This document shows positions 1 to 8,465 of a stretch of DNA of 64,000 bases, piece after piece (position 1 is the first letter of the stretch; every line of letters starts with the position of its first letter). Below the pieces are notes generated by a model, which made no database searches, was not told the origin of the DNA, and worked only from the letters and a program-made list of their open reading frames with translations. This DNA is from Alteromonas sp. BL110 (GTDB lineage Bacteria; Pseudomonadota; Gammaproteobacteria; Enterobacterales; Alteromonadaceae): the NCBI RefSeq assembly GCF_003443615.1, contig NZ_CP031967.1, positions 992,001-1,056,000 of the forward strand. The letters run 5' to 3'. The position numbers and the translations under genes were made by a program.

Positions 1-1096
1 GTTCAATGCCATCACCGTTATCTACTACAGAAAACTGGGCACCGCTCGCACCGCGCTGCCAATATACGTTGATTTCCCCGCCCGCAGGGGTGTAGTGAAC
101 GGCGTTAAATACTAAGTTAGAACAGGCACTGCGAAGCTCAGTTTCTACACCAAAAACATACAGCTCTTCATCAATATGGAATTTGATAGAGTGGTTCTTT
201 TCTTTGTTAAGGGCCAGTGCTTCTCTTTCCACTTGGGCAAGCACAGCAGGAATATTCACCACGTTTTCGTAAATACGTTCAGAACTTGCTTCGATACGCG
301 ATAACACAAGCAAATCTTCTATCAAGTTTTGCATGCGATGAGTTTGCGATGTCATTTCTTTCATCGCTTTGTGCATAAACGGATCGGTTTGTTCGTCAAC
401 CGGAAGGATCTCTAAGTATCCATTGATAACCGTTAGCGGCGTTCGAAGCTCATGAGATACGTTCGCCACAAAATCCTTACGCATTTCTTCAAGCTGAGAT
501 ACGCGCGTTATATCCCGGGCAATCAGAAGAAGGTGCTCGTCGCCATAAGGCATTATTCGATATTCAAAGGTTTTATTGGGGTTCGTCGGCGATGGTACTT
601 CAATAGGGTATTTGTAGTTACCCGCATGGAAGTACTGAATAAATTCAGGATGACGCAACAAATTGTCGATTCGACGGCCTGAGTCCTGGGGCCACTTTAG
701 GCCTAAATCTAACCGCGCAAGGCGATTACACCACATAATACATGCTTTTGAATCAACCACTACTGCTGCATCTGGCAAGGCTTCAGAACCCTCTCTAAAG
801 CGTTTTACTAACTCGCCAAGTTCTTTACGCTTGTTGCGATTTCGGCGCTGAAGGTAATAAATACCTTCATAAATATGCTCCCATACACCTCGAACAGTAG
901 GAGGAGACATTTTGCGACTGTGCCACAGCCAGCGATTCAGCTTATAAAGATGCCAGTAGTTGAATAGTAGTAACAAAGTCGCACCAATGGCGACAGCGAA
1001 TAGCATATCGTCCAGATACCACCCGACCAGCGCAAAAATCACCAGGAATAGCACTAAGCGCAATGTACTTCTCAACCAAGAGAACGGGTAATACAT
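1..1096 (-). CDS. phoR: Phosphate regulon sensor histidine kinase PhoR (3' end beyond the window)
   Basis: Inner-membrane sensor kinase that phosphorylates PhoB when phosphate is scarce. I translated the minus strand by hand. It opens MYYPFSWLRS, followed by two hydrophobic segments (about residues 8-45), then the PhoR-type stretch LNRWLWHSRKMSPPTVRG, a PAS domain, and the H-box FVANVSHELRTPLTVINGYL carrying the phospho-acceptor His. The last visible residues are in the N/D box (VDNGDGIE), so roughly the final 60-70 residues of the ATPase domain lie outside the window. The start is ATG at 1096, about 100 bases after the phoB stop, as in a phoB-phoR operon. The frame stays open upstream, so a slightly longer N-terminus (GTG near 1178) is possible. 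Identification is firm from similarity to E. coli PhoR around the membrane and H-box regions. Confidence 0.93.
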   Translation of the reverse strand, partial: MYYPFSWLRSTLRLVLFLVIFALVGWYLDDMLFAVAIGATLLLLFNYWHLYKLNRWLWHSRKMSPPTVRGVWEHIYEGIYYLQRRNRNKRKELGELVKRFREGSEALPDAAVVVDSKACIMWCNRLARLDLGLKWPQDSGRRIDNLLRHPEFIQYFHAGNYKYPIEVPSPTNPNKTFEYRIMPYGDEHLLLIARDITRVSQLEEMRKDFVANVSHELRTPLTVINGYLEILPVDEQTDPFMHKAMKEMTSQTHRMQNLIEDLLVLSRIEASSERIYENVVNIPAVLAQVEREALALNKEKNHSIKFHIDEELYVFGVETELRSACSNLVFNAVHYTPAGGEINVYWQRGASGAQFSVVDNGDGIE

Positions 1097-1197
1097 GAAA
1101 TAGCTCGCGTTGTTGAAAGTGGAAATAAACGCACGCTCGCGTGGCGCAGAGACGTGGAGGGAATGGTGCCATACCACTCCCTGAACACTACATCTTA

Positions 1198-1887
1198 TTA
1201 AAGCTTAGTAGAAAAACGATAACCCGCACCGCGTACGGTTTGGATCATAGCATCATGTCCGTGGCGAGAGATAGCTTTGCGCAAGCGTCGGATGTGAACA
1301 TCTACTGTTCTGTCTTCAACGTAAACATTGGTGCCCCACACGTTATCAAGAAGAAGCTCTCGGCTGTATACTCGCTCTGGATGGGTCATGAAAAAGTGCA
1401 ATAGCTTGAATTCTGTCGGCCCCATATCCAGTGGCTCTTCATTTGCCATAACGCGATGCGATACAGGTTCAAGTTTAAGCCCGTTAAACTCAATCGGCTC
1501 TTCATTTGATGTGGGCGTAACTCTACGCATTACCGCTTTAATTCTTGCCACTAGCTCCTTTGGCGAGAAGGGTTTAGTCACGTAATCGTCAGCACCTGCA
1601 TCTAGGCCTCGAATTTTATCTTCTTCTTCCCCCCGGGCAGTAAGCATGATGACGGGAATGTCACGAGTAAACTCGTGTTGCTTTAAACTTTTTGCTAGCT
1701 GCACACCGCTTCCACCCGGCAGCATCCAATCCAGTAGGATCAAATCGGGGTAAGGTTCGCAAATTTTTTCCTGCGCGATGTCGAAATCTTCGGCTTCAAT
1801 AATGTTAAAACCAGACTGCTCAAGTACAAACTTAAGCATCTCACGGATAGGCGCTTCGTCCTCAACCACCAACACTGTACGAGACAT
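1198..1887 (-). CDS. phoB: Phosphate regulon response regulator PhoB
   Basis: OmpR/PhoB-type transcription factor, 229 residues, matching the usual length. The receiver domain (1-120) begins [18 protein letters not shown], almost as in E. coli PhoB. The phospho-acceptor is Asp53 (LLDWML), with Thr83 and Lys105 completing the switch triad. The C-terminal winged helix (about 135-229) has the typical [11 protein letters not shown] recognition helix and ends in GAGYRFS. An in-frame ATG exists six codons upstream at 1905. I prefer 1887 because a GCAGGAA ribosome site sits about 8 bases before it and the family begins there. It is transcribed with phoR downstream. Expected targets such as pst or phoA are not in the window. 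Confidence 0.96.
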   Translation of the reverse strand: MSRTVLVVEDEAPIREMLKFVLEQSGFNIIEAEDFDIAQEKICEPYPDLILLDWMLPGGSGVQLAKSLKQHEFTRDIPVIMLTARGEEEDKIRGLDAGADDYVTKPFSPKELVARIKAVMRRVTPTSNEEPIEFNGLKLEPVSHRVMANEEPLDMGPTEFKLLHFFMTHPERVYSRELLLDNVWGTNVYVEDRTVDVHIRRLRKAISRHGHDAMIQTVRGAGYRFSTKL

Positions 1888-1944
1888 CGTAATATTCCTG
1901 CTCATTTATAAACGCCGTTATTATTAATGTGGTCTGTGACAGTT

Positions 1945-1973
1945 TTATTAAAACGATTACATTAATGTGTCAA
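1945..1973 (-). promoter_or_regulatory. Predicted sigma-70 promoter of phoBR
   Basis: On the minus strand there is TTGACA (1968-1973), a 17-base spacer, then TAATAA (1945-1950), placing transcription start near 1938, about 50 bases before the phoB ATG. A CTGTCAC lies just downstream of the -10 and resembles one half of a Pho box. A properly spaced second half (11-base period) is not present, so PhoB autoregulation cannot be claimed from this. Confidence 0.5.
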
Positions 1974-2152
1974 GTTTAATACGGTTATAAAACACGGTTT
2001 GACCAAAGTTTATACATAGAATCTTGTTTATTCATACAATTGCGCATATTCTTGAATTGTCAAAAATATCTACACGTATGTAATTCAAAATGGCGCTTTC
2101 ATCACAAGTGTGAGAATCATAAAAGTCTGAAGTAACAGGGGTGTGTTTTTCT

Positions 2153-3883
2153 ATGGCTGCGGTCAAGACAGGGTTATCAAGGAAGCTCTTAGCAAGGGTA
2201 TTGTCGGTGTACTTTGCGCTCACACTTCTTGTGACATTAGGACAAATTTTTACAGAATACCTTAGTACTAAAAATCACGTTGAAAGCGAGCTTCAAACGT
2301 TAAAAAACACCTTTTCTTCTAGTCTTACTCGCGCATTGTGGGAGCTCAATAATGACCAAGTGCGAGCCATCGCTGAAGGGCTAATGTCATTGCCTATTGT
2401 GGAGGGACTTCAAGTACGGGGTGAAAATGGCAACTACATTGCTGAGTACGGCATTCGGGTTCAGCGCTCTCCCGCGCCTATCAATCAAGAATTGATAGAG
2501 GATCATCCCGGTGGCGTTTTTAGCTATAGCTTTCCACTCGTTTTCAAATTCTCTGGCCGCGAGTCTACCGTAGGCGATGTTACTTTATACTCAAGCTTCG
2601 ATACTATATTTAGCCGTATTGAAGTAGGTGTTTTCTTTCTTATCGGCAACGCGATAGTGAAGACTACCTTCCTTGTTTTTTTATTTATGACAGCCTTTCG
2701 CACTATGCTCTCTGAACCCTTACAGTCCATCACTGAGCAAATGGGTAACTTCGACCCTCAGCACCCTGCAGAGAGTAAGTTCAACATCAAATCGGATGAT
2801 GACAACGAGCTATTGCAACTTAAAGAGTCGTATAACAATGTTATTGATGACCTTATCATTTCAAATAACAAGCTGAATAATGCGCAAAGCGAGCTAACGC
2901 TTGCCAATAAAAAGTTAGATGATCAAAACCTTATTTTAGAACAGGAAGTGGCGAAAAAAACCGCGTCTTTGTCACAAATCATGCTCGATTTAGAGCAGCA
3001 AAAAGACGAGCTTATTGCCCACCAGCGGGAGCTTCGCCAGGAAAACGAAAATCGCCAGTATATAGAAGCAGAGCTTCGCAAACGCAACCAAGAACTCGCA
3101 AGCTCAATGGACACGCTTCACCAAGCGCAAGAGCAGTTAGTAGAATCAGAGCGCATGGCTTCACTTGGCGGGCTTGTTGCCGGTATTGCACACGACGTTA
3201 ATACGCCTTTAGGCGTGAGCGTTACCGCAGCCAGTTTTCTGCAAGAGCGACTAAACAACCTGAAGACTGATTTTGAAGATAAAAGCCTGACCAGTAAAAA
3301 TATGGCAAGTTTTATTGATGAAGCAGAGCAAACTGCGCTTTTACTCTTAAGTAACTTAGAGCGCGCCTCTGACCTTATCGCCAGCTTTAAACAAGTGGCC
3401 GTTGACCAAACCAGTGAAACCGAGCGCGAGTTTGTATTAGGTGACTACATCAAGGAAATCATTCAATCTCTCAAGCCAAGCTTTAAACAAACCCAACATC
3501 AAATCAACGTAACCTGCCCTGATAATTTAGTTGTAACCTGTGCCCCCGGCGCTATTGCTCAAATTGTGACAAATATGGTCGTTAATTCGCTCATGCATGG
3601 CTTTGAAAGTAAAGCCGCTGGCACAGTAACACTCGATGTGAAAGAAGAGGGTGATAATGTTGTTATTTCCTATAATGATGACGGCAGGGGCTTAAGTGAA
3701 GATGAATTAAGTCAGTTATTTGATGCTTTCTTTACCACTAAACGAGGAGAAGGTGGCAGCGGTCTGGGCACACATATTATGTATAACTTGGTGACGCAGT
3801 CACTGCATGGCCACATCGAAGCAAACAGCACGGTCGGCAACGGCTTACAGTACACCATTCGTTTTCCCAAAAAGAGTGTGTAA
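2153..3883 (+). CDS. Orphan membrane sensor histidine kinase
   Basis: Two-component sensor of about 576 residues with no response regulator next to it. Order of parts: TM1 (about 15-37), a periplasmic domain of roughly 140 residues, TM2 (about 160-185), a HAMP-like linker, and a long Gln/Glu-rich coiled coil (about 230-330). Then comes the H-box ERMASLGGLVAGIAHDVNTP with the phospho-His near residue 347, the N-box TNMVVNSLMHGF, the G1 box DDGRGL and the G2 box GGSGLG. The HDVNTPLG form of the H-box is typical of kinases that often lack a HAMP or partner gene. GTG at 2141 could also start the frame. ATG 2153 is chosen because an AGGGG lies about 11 bases upstream. The ligand and partner are unknown; the periplasmic domain matches nothing I recognise. 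Confidence 0.85.
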   Translation: MAAVKTGLSRKLLARVLSVYFALTLLVTLGQIFTEYLSTKNHVESELQTLKNTFSSSLTRALWELNNDQVRAIAEGLMSLPIVEGLQVRGENGNYIAEYGIRVQRSPAPINQELIEDHPGGVFSYSFPLVFKFSGRESTVGDVTLYSSFDTIFSRIEVGVFFLIGNAIVKTTFLVFLFMTAFRTMLSEPLQSITEQMGNFDPQHPAESKFNIKSDDDNELLQLKESYNNVIDDLIISNNKLNNAQSELTLANKKLDDQNLILEQEVAKKTASLSQIMLDLEQQKDELIAHQRELRQENENRQYIEAELRKRNQELASSMDTLHQAQEQLVESERMASLGGLVAGIAHDVNTPLGVSVTAASFLQERLNNLKTDFEDKSLTSKNMASFIDEAEQTALLLLSNLERASDLIASFKQVAVDQTSETEREFVLGDYIKEIIQSLKPSFKQTQHQINVTCPDNLVVTCAPGAIAQIVTNMVVNSLMHGFESKAAGTVTLDVKEEGDNVVISYNDDGRGLSEDELSQLFDAFFTTKRGEGGSGLGTHIMYNLVTQSLHGHIEANSTVGNGLQYTIRFPKKSV

Positions 3884-4018
3884 CCTTTTTTACTATTTTT
3901 AATTAGGGCGCGCACTTCAAGCGCCCGTTTATGTATCTAACAATCCTTTATTCAATTGCACCGCAAGTCTTACGTTGGTACGCTTGCGCCCTATTTTTAT
4001 CAAGAGAATGCTTACACT

Positions 4019-4930
4019 ATGTGGTTTAAAAATGTAAAAGCCTATCAAATTACTCAGCCGCTATCGCTAGACGAGGGTGATTTAGAGCGAGTCTTAAACG
4101 AACATGCTTTTCGCCCGTGCGGCAGCCAAGATTTAGCAACCATGGGGTTTGCCTCTCCGTTTTCTCAAGCTGGTAAGCAAGGCACCATGTTTCATGTTGT
4201 TCAACAGCGCTTTTGGATAACGCTAAAGAAACAAGAAAAAATATTGCCTGGTGCTGTAGTCAATGCAGAGCTTGACGAAATGGTGGCTAAAATTGAGATG
4301 GAAACGGGTTCGCCAGTCGGCAAAAAAGCTAAAGCAGACCTTAAGCAAGAAATTCAAACTCGCCTGCTGCCTCAGGCCTTTACAAAAAACACTTACACGC
4401 ACGGTTTTATCTCGCTTGCAGACAATTTGGTAGTAGTTGATGCGTCATCTGACGGCAAAGCCGAAGCCTTTTTGGCTATGGTAAGAAAAGCCATTGGTTC
4501 ACTACCGGTCGTTCCCTTTACGCGCAGAAGCCTTCAAAGCGAACTTACGCACTGGGTTACTGAGTCAACACCAGAAGGTGTTGGGCTACTTGAAGAAGCA
4601 GAGCTTAAATCTACCGATGATACAGGCAGTGTCATTCGCTGTAAGAACCAACCCCTTGATAGCGAAGAAATCAGTATTCACTTGGATGCCGGTAAGCTAG
4701 TTCAAAAAGTCGCGTTTGAATATGCAGAAACCTTAACGGCTATTATGTGTGAAGATGGTGCTATTAAACGTATTAAGTTCACCGACCGCATCAAAGAAGA
4801 AACTGACGACGTACCAAAGGATCAGGTAGAAGCACGCCTTGATGCAGAGTTCGCGCTAATGTCAGCAGAAATTTGTACGCTGCTCAATTTCCTTAGTGGT
4901 GCGCTCAATCTTAACGACGATAGTTTGTAA
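4019..4930 (+). CDS. rdgC: Recombination-associated protein RdgC
   Basis: Nucleoid-associated ring-shaped dimer that binds double-stranded DNA and restrains RecA. The protein is 303 residues, the same as E. coli RdgC, and opens with the family signature MWFKNVKAYQIT. It continues with FRPCGSQDLATMGFASPF and HVVQQRFWITLKKQEKILPG, both typical of RdgC. The frame is open for 21 more codons upstream. ATG 4019 is favoured by homology and by a GAGA about 11 bases before it. It is a single gene ending in a hairpin at 4986-5019. Confidence 0.96.
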   Translation: MWFKNVKAYQITQPLSLDEGDLERVLNEHAFRPCGSQDLATMGFASPFSQAGKQGTMFHVVQQRFWITLKKQEKILPGAVVNAELDEMVAKIEMETGSPVGKKAKADLKQEIQTRLLPQAFTKNTYTHGFISLADNLVVVDASSDGKAEAFLAMVRKAIGSLPVVPFTRRSLQSELTHWVTESTPEGVGLLEEAELKSTDDTGSVIRCKNQPLDSEEISIHLDAGKLVQKVAFEYAETLTAIMCEDGAIKRIKFTDRIKEETDDVPKDQVEARLDAEFALMSAEICTLLNFLSGALNLNDDSL

Positions 4931-4985
4931 GCGAGCGATCAATAAAGCGCAATCTATTCTCAAATTTCAATTAACCGTTTAATTC

Positions 4986-5019
4986 AAAGCCTAATCACTA
5001 TTACAGTAATTAGGCTTTT
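4986..5019 (+). terminator. Intrinsic terminator after rdgC
   Basis: Inverted repeat AAAGCCTAAT / ATTAGGCTTT around a 13-base loop, ending in a short T run. It lies 55 bases after the rdgC stop. Confidence 0.6.
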
Positions 5020-5118
5020 CATAAATATCCCTAGCGTACCCTTTTTAATTAGCTTGCTTTTGTAGAGGCGATTTTTACAAAAGCTTTCTAGCCGCTCAAA
5101 AAACATTACTTAGCCACT

Positions 5119-5682
5119 TCAAGCGGGGTAGTGAATTACCACAACAAAGCGCGTTTCTCCTACTTCGTCTCGATAACCGTGGGGCTGGTCTGCACGCAAC
5201 ATACATTGCTCTTGAGCCTGATAGCTTTTCCACTGTCCATCTTGCAAAACCCCTAACTTTCCTTGTAGTACGTGAATGTGTTCTGTCACACCTATTTGAT
5301 GGGCCGAAGAGTGCTGCTCATGAAAATCCTTCAAGCAAAGCTCAAACATTTCAAACTGAGTCACTGCACTAAACGGGAATAGCGTTTTAATGGTTACGTT
5401 TGGGTCGTTAGCGAACTTATCATCTGCGTGTTGAGACGTAGGTGCTGCTTCATCACCAGACAAGAAAGAAGAAAAAGAGCACGCAAGACCTGTGGCTATT
5501 TTCCATAAGGTAGCGATAGTTGGGCTGGACTCACCTCGCTCTATTTGCCCAAGCATGGCTTTGGACACCCCGGTTAATTTGGCTGTTTTATCAAGCGAAA
5601 GGCCTCGCTCTTTACGAACTGATTGCAGGTGTTGGGCAATGCTTTTTGAAATAGCAGAAGGCTGCGCATTCGCTTTTGTCAT
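5119..5682 (-). CDS. XRE-family regulator with C-terminal cupin domain
   Basis: Transcriptional regulator of 187 residues. The N-terminal helix-turn-helix (about 14-68) reads LQSVRKERGLSLDKTAKLTG then VSKAMLGQIERGESSPTIAT. A linker leads to a cupin fold (about 115-185) containing EHIHVLQGKLGVLQDG and ADQPHGYRD, where small-molecule effectors bind in this family. It is divergent from the BenE-type transporter at 5868, and two related palindromes sit between the two starts. The arrangement suggests local control of the transporter and of itself, with a transported small molecule as effector. Effector and sign of regulation are unknown. Confidence 0.85.
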   Translation of the reverse strand: MTKANAQPSAISKSIAQHLQSVRKERGLSLDKTAKLTGVSKAMLGQIERGESSPTIATLWKIATGLACSFSSFLSGDEAAPTSQHADDKFANDPNVTIKTLFPFSAVTQFEMFELCLKDFHEQHSSAHQIGVTEHIHVLQGKLGVLQDGQWKSYQAQEQCMLRADQPHGYRDEVGETRFVVVIHYPA

Positions 5683-5724
5683 TTATTGAAGGCCTTTTAT
5701 TTCGTCGCTGATATGAACAAAGCA

Positions 5725-5746
5725 TTTGTGCGCTATAACGCACAAA
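5725..5746. promoter_or_regulatory. Palindromic operator 1 between regulator and benE
   Basis: Perfect palindrome with 8-base arms, TTTGTGCG and CGCACAAA, around CTATAA. It begins 42 bases upstream of the regulator start. Its core GTGCGCTATAACGCAC recurs in reverse orientation at 5763-5778 with one change. Confidence 0.65.
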
Positions 5747-5760
5747 TGGTAAATTACCTA

Positions 5761-5780
5761 TTGTACGTTATAGCGCACGA
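5761..5780. promoter_or_regulatory. Palindromic operator 2 between regulator and benE
   Basis: GTACGTTATAGCGCAC at 5763-5778 is the reverse complement of the operator 1 core with a single mismatch. Centres are 35 bases apart, a little over three helical turns, consistent with two dimers of the divergent XRE-cupin regulator. Confidence 0.6.
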
Positions 5781-5867
5781 AAAGGTAGAGTAGCACATTG
5801 ATAGACACTAAAAGCGTGTTTTTATCACTCGTCGAGTCCAAATCGAAATTCCATCACGAGGGTTTTC

Positions 5868-7058
5868 ATGAGTAAATGGAAGTTAAGCCATATCAGCGCG
5901 GGGCTTACCGCCGTTACGGTAGGTTACAGTAGCTCTGTTGTCATTATTATTGACGTAGCGCGCAAAGCCGGCGCTAGCGATGACATGGTAATAAGCTGGT
6001 TATTCGCGCTAGGGCTTGGTATGGGTATTACCTGCATTCTATTTTCCTGGCTATCCAAACTGCCTGTTGTTACAGCGTGGTCTACGCCTGGCGCGGCTTT
6101 CTTGTTAACCAGTATTGGTGATTACCGATTAAGCGAAGCCATTGGCGCTTTTGTAATATGCGCAATGCTTTCTCTTGTAACGGCGCAAAGTCGTAGCCTG
6201 CTTAAACAAATAAGTCGCATTCCTCCTTCAATTTCATCGTCACTTGTGGCCGGTATCCTCTTACCCATATGCCTTGCGATATTTACCGATGTAAAAGAAG
6301 CGCCGCACCTAGTTGCGTTATTTATTTCCGCTTACCTAATAGGGAGCCGACTATTTCCCCGTTATCTGATGCTGTTATTACTGGTTATGTCTGTGGGAAT
6401 TAGTTTGTTTATGGGGAGTGCCAGCGGTGTTGTTGCTTTACCAAGCACCTCATCAGGGCTGTCATCAATATTTACCCTGCCCGAGCCTATTTGGGTAACG
6501 CCCACTTTCTCTTTAAGTGCCACTATTGGGTTAGCCTTTCCCCTTTTCGTTATCACTACGCTTTCTCAAAACTTGCCTGCCATAGCTATTCATCACGCCC
6601 ACGGCTATACGCCCGACCATAAGCCTATTTTATCAGGTATCGCCATTGTTCAGGCCCTATTAGCACCGTTTGGTGGTTTTACCTTTAACTTAGCGGCAAT
6701 CACGGCCGCATTGTGCATGGGTGAGCAAGCGGATAGTGAAAAGTCACAGCGCTATAGAGCTGCCATAGCGGCCGGCGTGGCGTACTTATTTATGGGGCTA
6801 TTAGCGTCAGTTGTCGTAGCATTATTTGTTAGCATGCCCAGTATCATTATTCACCTACTTGCTGGACTAGCTCTCTTAGCTACGCTACAAGGGGCGATAG
6901 TTCGCGCTATGGAAGTTGAGCACCACAGGGCTCCAGCACTGCTTACCATGCTATGTACGGCGTCAGGCTTTAGCTTATTTTCTATGACTTCAGCGGTGTG
7001 GGGATTGGGGCTAGGTTTACTATTACTGTATGTTCAAAAGAAACCTGCTAGCGCGTAG
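5868..7058 (+). CDS. benE: BenE-family benzoate/H+ symporter-like transporter
   Basis: Inner-membrane transporter of 396 residues with about 12 hydrophobic segments. The N-terminal part matches the BenE family: SHISAGLTAVTVGYSSSVVI, then VVTAWSTPGAAFLLTS, a typical substrate-binding region. Further family blocks are SLVAGILLPICLAIF and APFGGFTFNLAAITAALCMG. Characterised members import benzoate with protons, but no aromatic catabolic genes are nearby, so the substrate here is open. It is divergently arranged with a cupin-type regulator and has two operator-like palindromes upstream. It appears to be a single-gene unit. Confidence 0.88.
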   Translation: MSKWKLSHISAGLTAVTVGYSSSVVIIIDVARKAGASDDMVISWLFALGLGMGITCILFSWLSKLPVVTAWSTPGAAFLLTSIGDYRLSEAIGAFVICAMLSLVTAQSRSLLKQISRIPPSISSSLVAGILLPICLAIFTDVKEAPHLVALFISAYLIGSRLFPRYLMLLLLVMSVGISLFMGSASGVVALPSTSSGLSSIFTLPEPIWVTPTFSLSATIGLAFPLFVITTLSQNLPAIAIHHAHGYTPDHKPILSGIAIVQALLAPFGGFTFNLAAITAALCMGEQADSEKSQRYRAAIAAGVAYLFMGLLASVVVALFVSMPSIIIHLLAGLALLATLQGAIVRAMEVEHHRAPALLTMLCTASGFSLFSMTSAVWGLGLGLLLLYVQKKPASA

Positions 7059-7104
7059 GTTTGCTGATTAAGCGCTGTACCTATAGCTAACCTACATAAT
7101 AAAA

Positions 7105-7142
7105 AGGCCGATACGTTTGAAGATGCACCTCTGTATCGGCCT
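7105..7142 (-). terminator. Terminator of the HDOD gene
   Basis: Arms AGGCCGATAC and GTATCGGCCT around an 18-base loop. On the minus strand the hairpin is followed by TTTTTATT, so it terminates transcription coming from 8024. It also lies after benE and may act weakly there. Confidence 0.7.
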
Positions 7143-7187
7143 AACACTACTTTGTAGAATTGGGGGGTAGCTCAAAAGCTTAACTGC

Positions 7188-8024
7188 TTATAAGAAAATT
7201 TGCTTCGCGGCGCTTGTTAGCTCTTCAAATTCATCAGAGTGAAGCTCGCCCATATCTTCGACCACACCACGTTGTATAGCTAAGTTCAAAATAGCGTCTT
7301 TTTGGCTACCTGCAGCACCCGAAACCGCCGCACCTACGCGAACAAAGTCAATATAACTTAGCGCATCAGGGAGATAGCTTAAGTCTTTCCAGTTTTTCGC
7401 TACATTAACGAAGCTTTCACCAAAACCCCATTCCCGCATAATACTCGCGCCAATGCGGCCCGCGAGTTTATCTATCGCCACTTCAAGGAAAGAAGGATTA
7501 GCAAAAACCTCAGGGTGACGTTCAGCTTCGGTCAAAATAGGCAGTACGCCAATATTGTGTACCAATGCAGCTAAGGTCATAGTATCCATGCTCATTTCCC
7601 GCTTTTTGGTGCGAGCTATGTAAAGCTGTAATACCGCCATTGCACTGGCAACTATGTTTACCGTATTCGCCCATTCCTGTTGCAGATAACGAGCAACTAC
7701 ATCGTTTTTAGATACGAACAGCTGCTCCATTGCCAGTGCGGTAGAAATATTCTTAATTTGTCGCAGGCCAATACGCGTTACTGCCTGACTGATAGAGGTT
7801 ACTTTAACACTGCGCCCCATATAAGCACTGTTTGCAATTTTGATCATTCTTGCACTAAGTGATGGGTCTTGTCCGATTACCTCGCCCATAGCATTAAGAT
7901 TAATGTCGGGGTCATCTGCTGCTTTACGGACTTTCAATGCAATAGCAGGAAGTGTAGGAAGGACCAGTGTGTCATTGTTTATTTTTTCAACCAAGATAGT
8001 TGAAAGCGCGTTCTGTGTAGACAT
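7188..8024 (-). CDS. HDOD domain protein
   Basis: Soluble protein of about 278 residues made almost entirely of one HDOD domain, an HD-like fold without the full catalytic set. HDOD proteins act in signalling, often near chemotaxis or cyclic-di-GMP systems. Typical blocks are LPTLPAIALKVRKAADDPDI, IGQDPSLSARMIKIANSAYM and SISQAVTRIGLRQIKNI. Near the middle is VHNIGVLPILTEAERHPEVF. A TTG at 8048 could start the frame. The ATG at 8024 is preferred because AAGGG sits about 8 bases before it, and the residues encoded between are simply the ribosome-site region. Stands alone; no receiver or GGDEF domain is attached, so its partner is unknown. Confidence 0.85.
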   Translation of the reverse strand: MSTQNALSTILVEKINNDTLVLPTLPAIALKVRKAADDPDINLNAMGEVIGQDPSLSARMIKIANSAYMGRSVKVTSISQAVTRIGLRQIKNISTALAMEQLFVSKNDVVARYLQQEWANTVNIVASAMAVLQLYIARTKKREMSMDTMTLAALVHNIGVLPILTEAERHPEVFANPSFLEVAIDKLAGRIGASIMREWGFGESFVNVAKNWKDLSYLPDALSYIDFVRVGAAVSGAAGSQKDAILNLAIQRGVVEDMGELHSDEFEELTSAAKQIFL

Positions 8025-8465
8025 ATTTCTACCCTTAGAAAGTTCCAAATTGCCTTGATAAGGCGATAGTTTGCGTTACCCGTACTCCATTTAGCCAACA
8101 TCAACCTGATGCGCCAAATAAATTGAGTATTTGTGCGTTGCATTCCCTGCGCTTATTCACATAGGCCTCTATGTTTCACGCTAAAATACAAACCGTTTAT
8201 TGTTTTATTATGGTATTTCTATCACCATACTATAGTAGCTCTCTCGTTTCGACCAACTAAAAAAGACGGGCTTAATGCGAATGTTTAACGGCCGCAGTAG
8301 CCCAAGAGCTCACTCAAAGTATAGACAACAAGCAGCAAACCACTATTGATATTAAGCAAATAATTTTCATACTTTTGTATAAAATCAAAAGCATAGCTAT
8401 AGTGAGTTACGCAAACACCTCCCCACATACTTAAATCAATACGGGAAAACGACACGGTAAACCTT
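8025..8465. other. Intergenic region between divergent HDOD and peptidase genes
   Basis: About 440 bases without a convincing gene. It must hold promoters for both flanking genes, but no clear -35/-10 pair or palindrome with long arms stands out. A/T-rich tracts occur at 8200-8230 and 8350-8395. Confidence 0.4.

Noticed and set aside
1198..1585. Plus-strand frames inside phoB
   Set aside because: They are antisense shadows of a clear gene with full homology on the minus strand.
1931..1973. Pho box upstream of phoB
   Set aside because: Only one good half (CTGTCAC) is present and the second is not at an 11-base distance.
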